Virus record (IMG/VR): IMGVR_UViG_3300037485_000466
Coordinates: 1-37,056 of that record
Strand: one strand, 5' to 3'
DNA from: a virus
DNA: 37,056 nt
Below, piece after piece: positions 36,712 through 37,056 of this stretch (its first letter is position 1; each line of letters opens with the position of its first letter). Below the pieces are notes generated by a model. That model was given only the letters and a program-made list of their open reading frames with translations, ran no database searches and was not told where the DNA came from. The position numbers and the translations under genes are program-made.

Positions 36712-37056
36712 ATGTCGAATATCACAACTTTTGGTGGCGCTGGTTTGCCATCCGTCCAATCTCTCTCCGGTGCGCTGCGCTCCATCCAGTCCGAAGTCGG
36801 GCCGGGCGGCACAGTCATCTTGAAGATGGACAAGACAGGCCATTGGGTTTTCGGTGCTGACCAGACCGAAGTAGAAGACGGCAGCCTGTGGGCCGCCAAT
36901 CCGTTCTCGTTCGTTCACGGCTATATTGCGTGGGGTAACGGCGAAGTGCTGGCTGAGAAGCTGGTTCCGGTGTCAGAGCCGCTGCCAGAGTTAGAACCAG
37001 CGCCATCAGGCGCAACGCGCGGATGGGAAATGCAGGTCGGCATGATGCTGGTTTGC
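36712..37056 (+). CDS. Putative ssDNA-binding protein, N-terminal part (continues at position 1)
   Basis: This is the first 115 codons of the gene that closes the circle; the last 51 bases repeat positions 1-51, so the joined protein has 220 residues. It starts MSNITTFGGAGLPSVQSLSG and has beta-strand alternation (GGTVILKMDKTGHWVFGADQ, SFVHGYIAWGNGEVL). A Pro/Glu linker follows, compatible with an OB-like fold but not diagnostic. The placement between DUF2800 and DNA polymerase is the main reason to propose ssDNA binding. Confidence 0.8.
   Translation, partial: MSNITTFGGAGLPSVQSLSGALRSIQSEVGPGGTVILKMDKTGHWVFGADQTEVEDGSLWAANPFSFVHGYIAWGNGEVLAEKLVPVSEPLPELEPAPSGATRGWEMQVGMMLVC
37006..37056. 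repeat. 51-bp terminal identity, right copy
   Basis: This stretch is identical to positions 1-51; see that entry. Removing one copy gives a circle of 37,005 bp with the wrapping gene intact. Confidence 0.93.

Noticed and set aside
1-37056. tRNA genes, integrase, attachment site or lysogeny repressor
   Set aside because: I looked for cloverleaf and TPsiC-like sequences, tyrosine or serine recombinase motifs, and CI/Cro-type pairs, and saw none. Absence by eye is not proof, and a covariance search would settle the tRNA question.

Overview
The window looks like a complete circular genome of a tailed bacteriophage. Its first and last 51 bases are identical (1-51 and 37006-37056), and one gene runs off the right end and continues in frame at the left end, so the real molecule is about 37,005 bp. 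The virion genes (P22-type portal, scaffold, P22-type coat, gp4-like and gp10-like tail-base proteins, tailspike, fibre, three large ejection-type proteins, no tape measure, no tail tube or sheath) indicate a short-tailed podovirus. I see no integrase, attachment site, CI-type repressor or phage RNA polymerase, so a lytic phage relying on host RNA polymerase is most likely. The host cannot be read from the sequence. A Gram-negative aquatic bacterium is my guess from the gene families, not a demonstrated fact.

The map has four transcription arms. (1) A plus-strand replication arm starts at about 35.55 kb with a DUF2800/Cas4-like nuclease, passes through a putative ssDNA-binding protein across the window ends, a family A DNA polymerase and a primase-helicase, and stops at a strong terminator near 4.83 kb. 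(2) A minus-strand arm diverges from the same promoter region (35.47 down to 32.96 kb): VRR-NUC nuclease, SNF2-like helicase, HNH homing endonuclease, a small unknown protein and a DUF3310 protein. (3) A minus-strand early arm runs from a promoter near 9.25 kb down to 4.82 kb. It holds 17 small, tightly coupled genes, including a Gp88-family protein, a Myb/SANT-like DNA-binding protein and three very small membrane peptides. (4) A plus-strand late arm runs from 9.78 to 32.99 kb: terminase, four tiny lysine-rich proteins, portal, a tailspike block, scaffold and coat, decoration-like proteins, a GIY-YIG homing endonuclease, tail base, fibre, a 2-oxoglutarate oxygenase and an acetyltransferase, ejection proteins, and a lysis block (membrane protein, M15 endolysin, HNH-like nuclease, holin).

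The most unusual stretch is the 765-base gene-free region at 9019-9783. It carries two mirror-image sets of a 9-bp repeat (CCTAGATCG) centred near 9254, a consensus minus-strand promoter at the centre, several hairpins and palindromes, and a plus-strand intrinsic terminator with no gene in front of it. It is a good candidate for a replication origin and/or divergent operator, with a possible untranslated RNA. The early arm also reuses an identical 18-bp stop/RBS/start module at three gene junctions.

Three homing-endonuclease-like genes (GIY-YIG, HNH with AP2-like domain, HNH-like with zinc finger) show repeated invasion by mobile genes. All functional assignments are from protein motifs and gene order read by eye; no database search was run.
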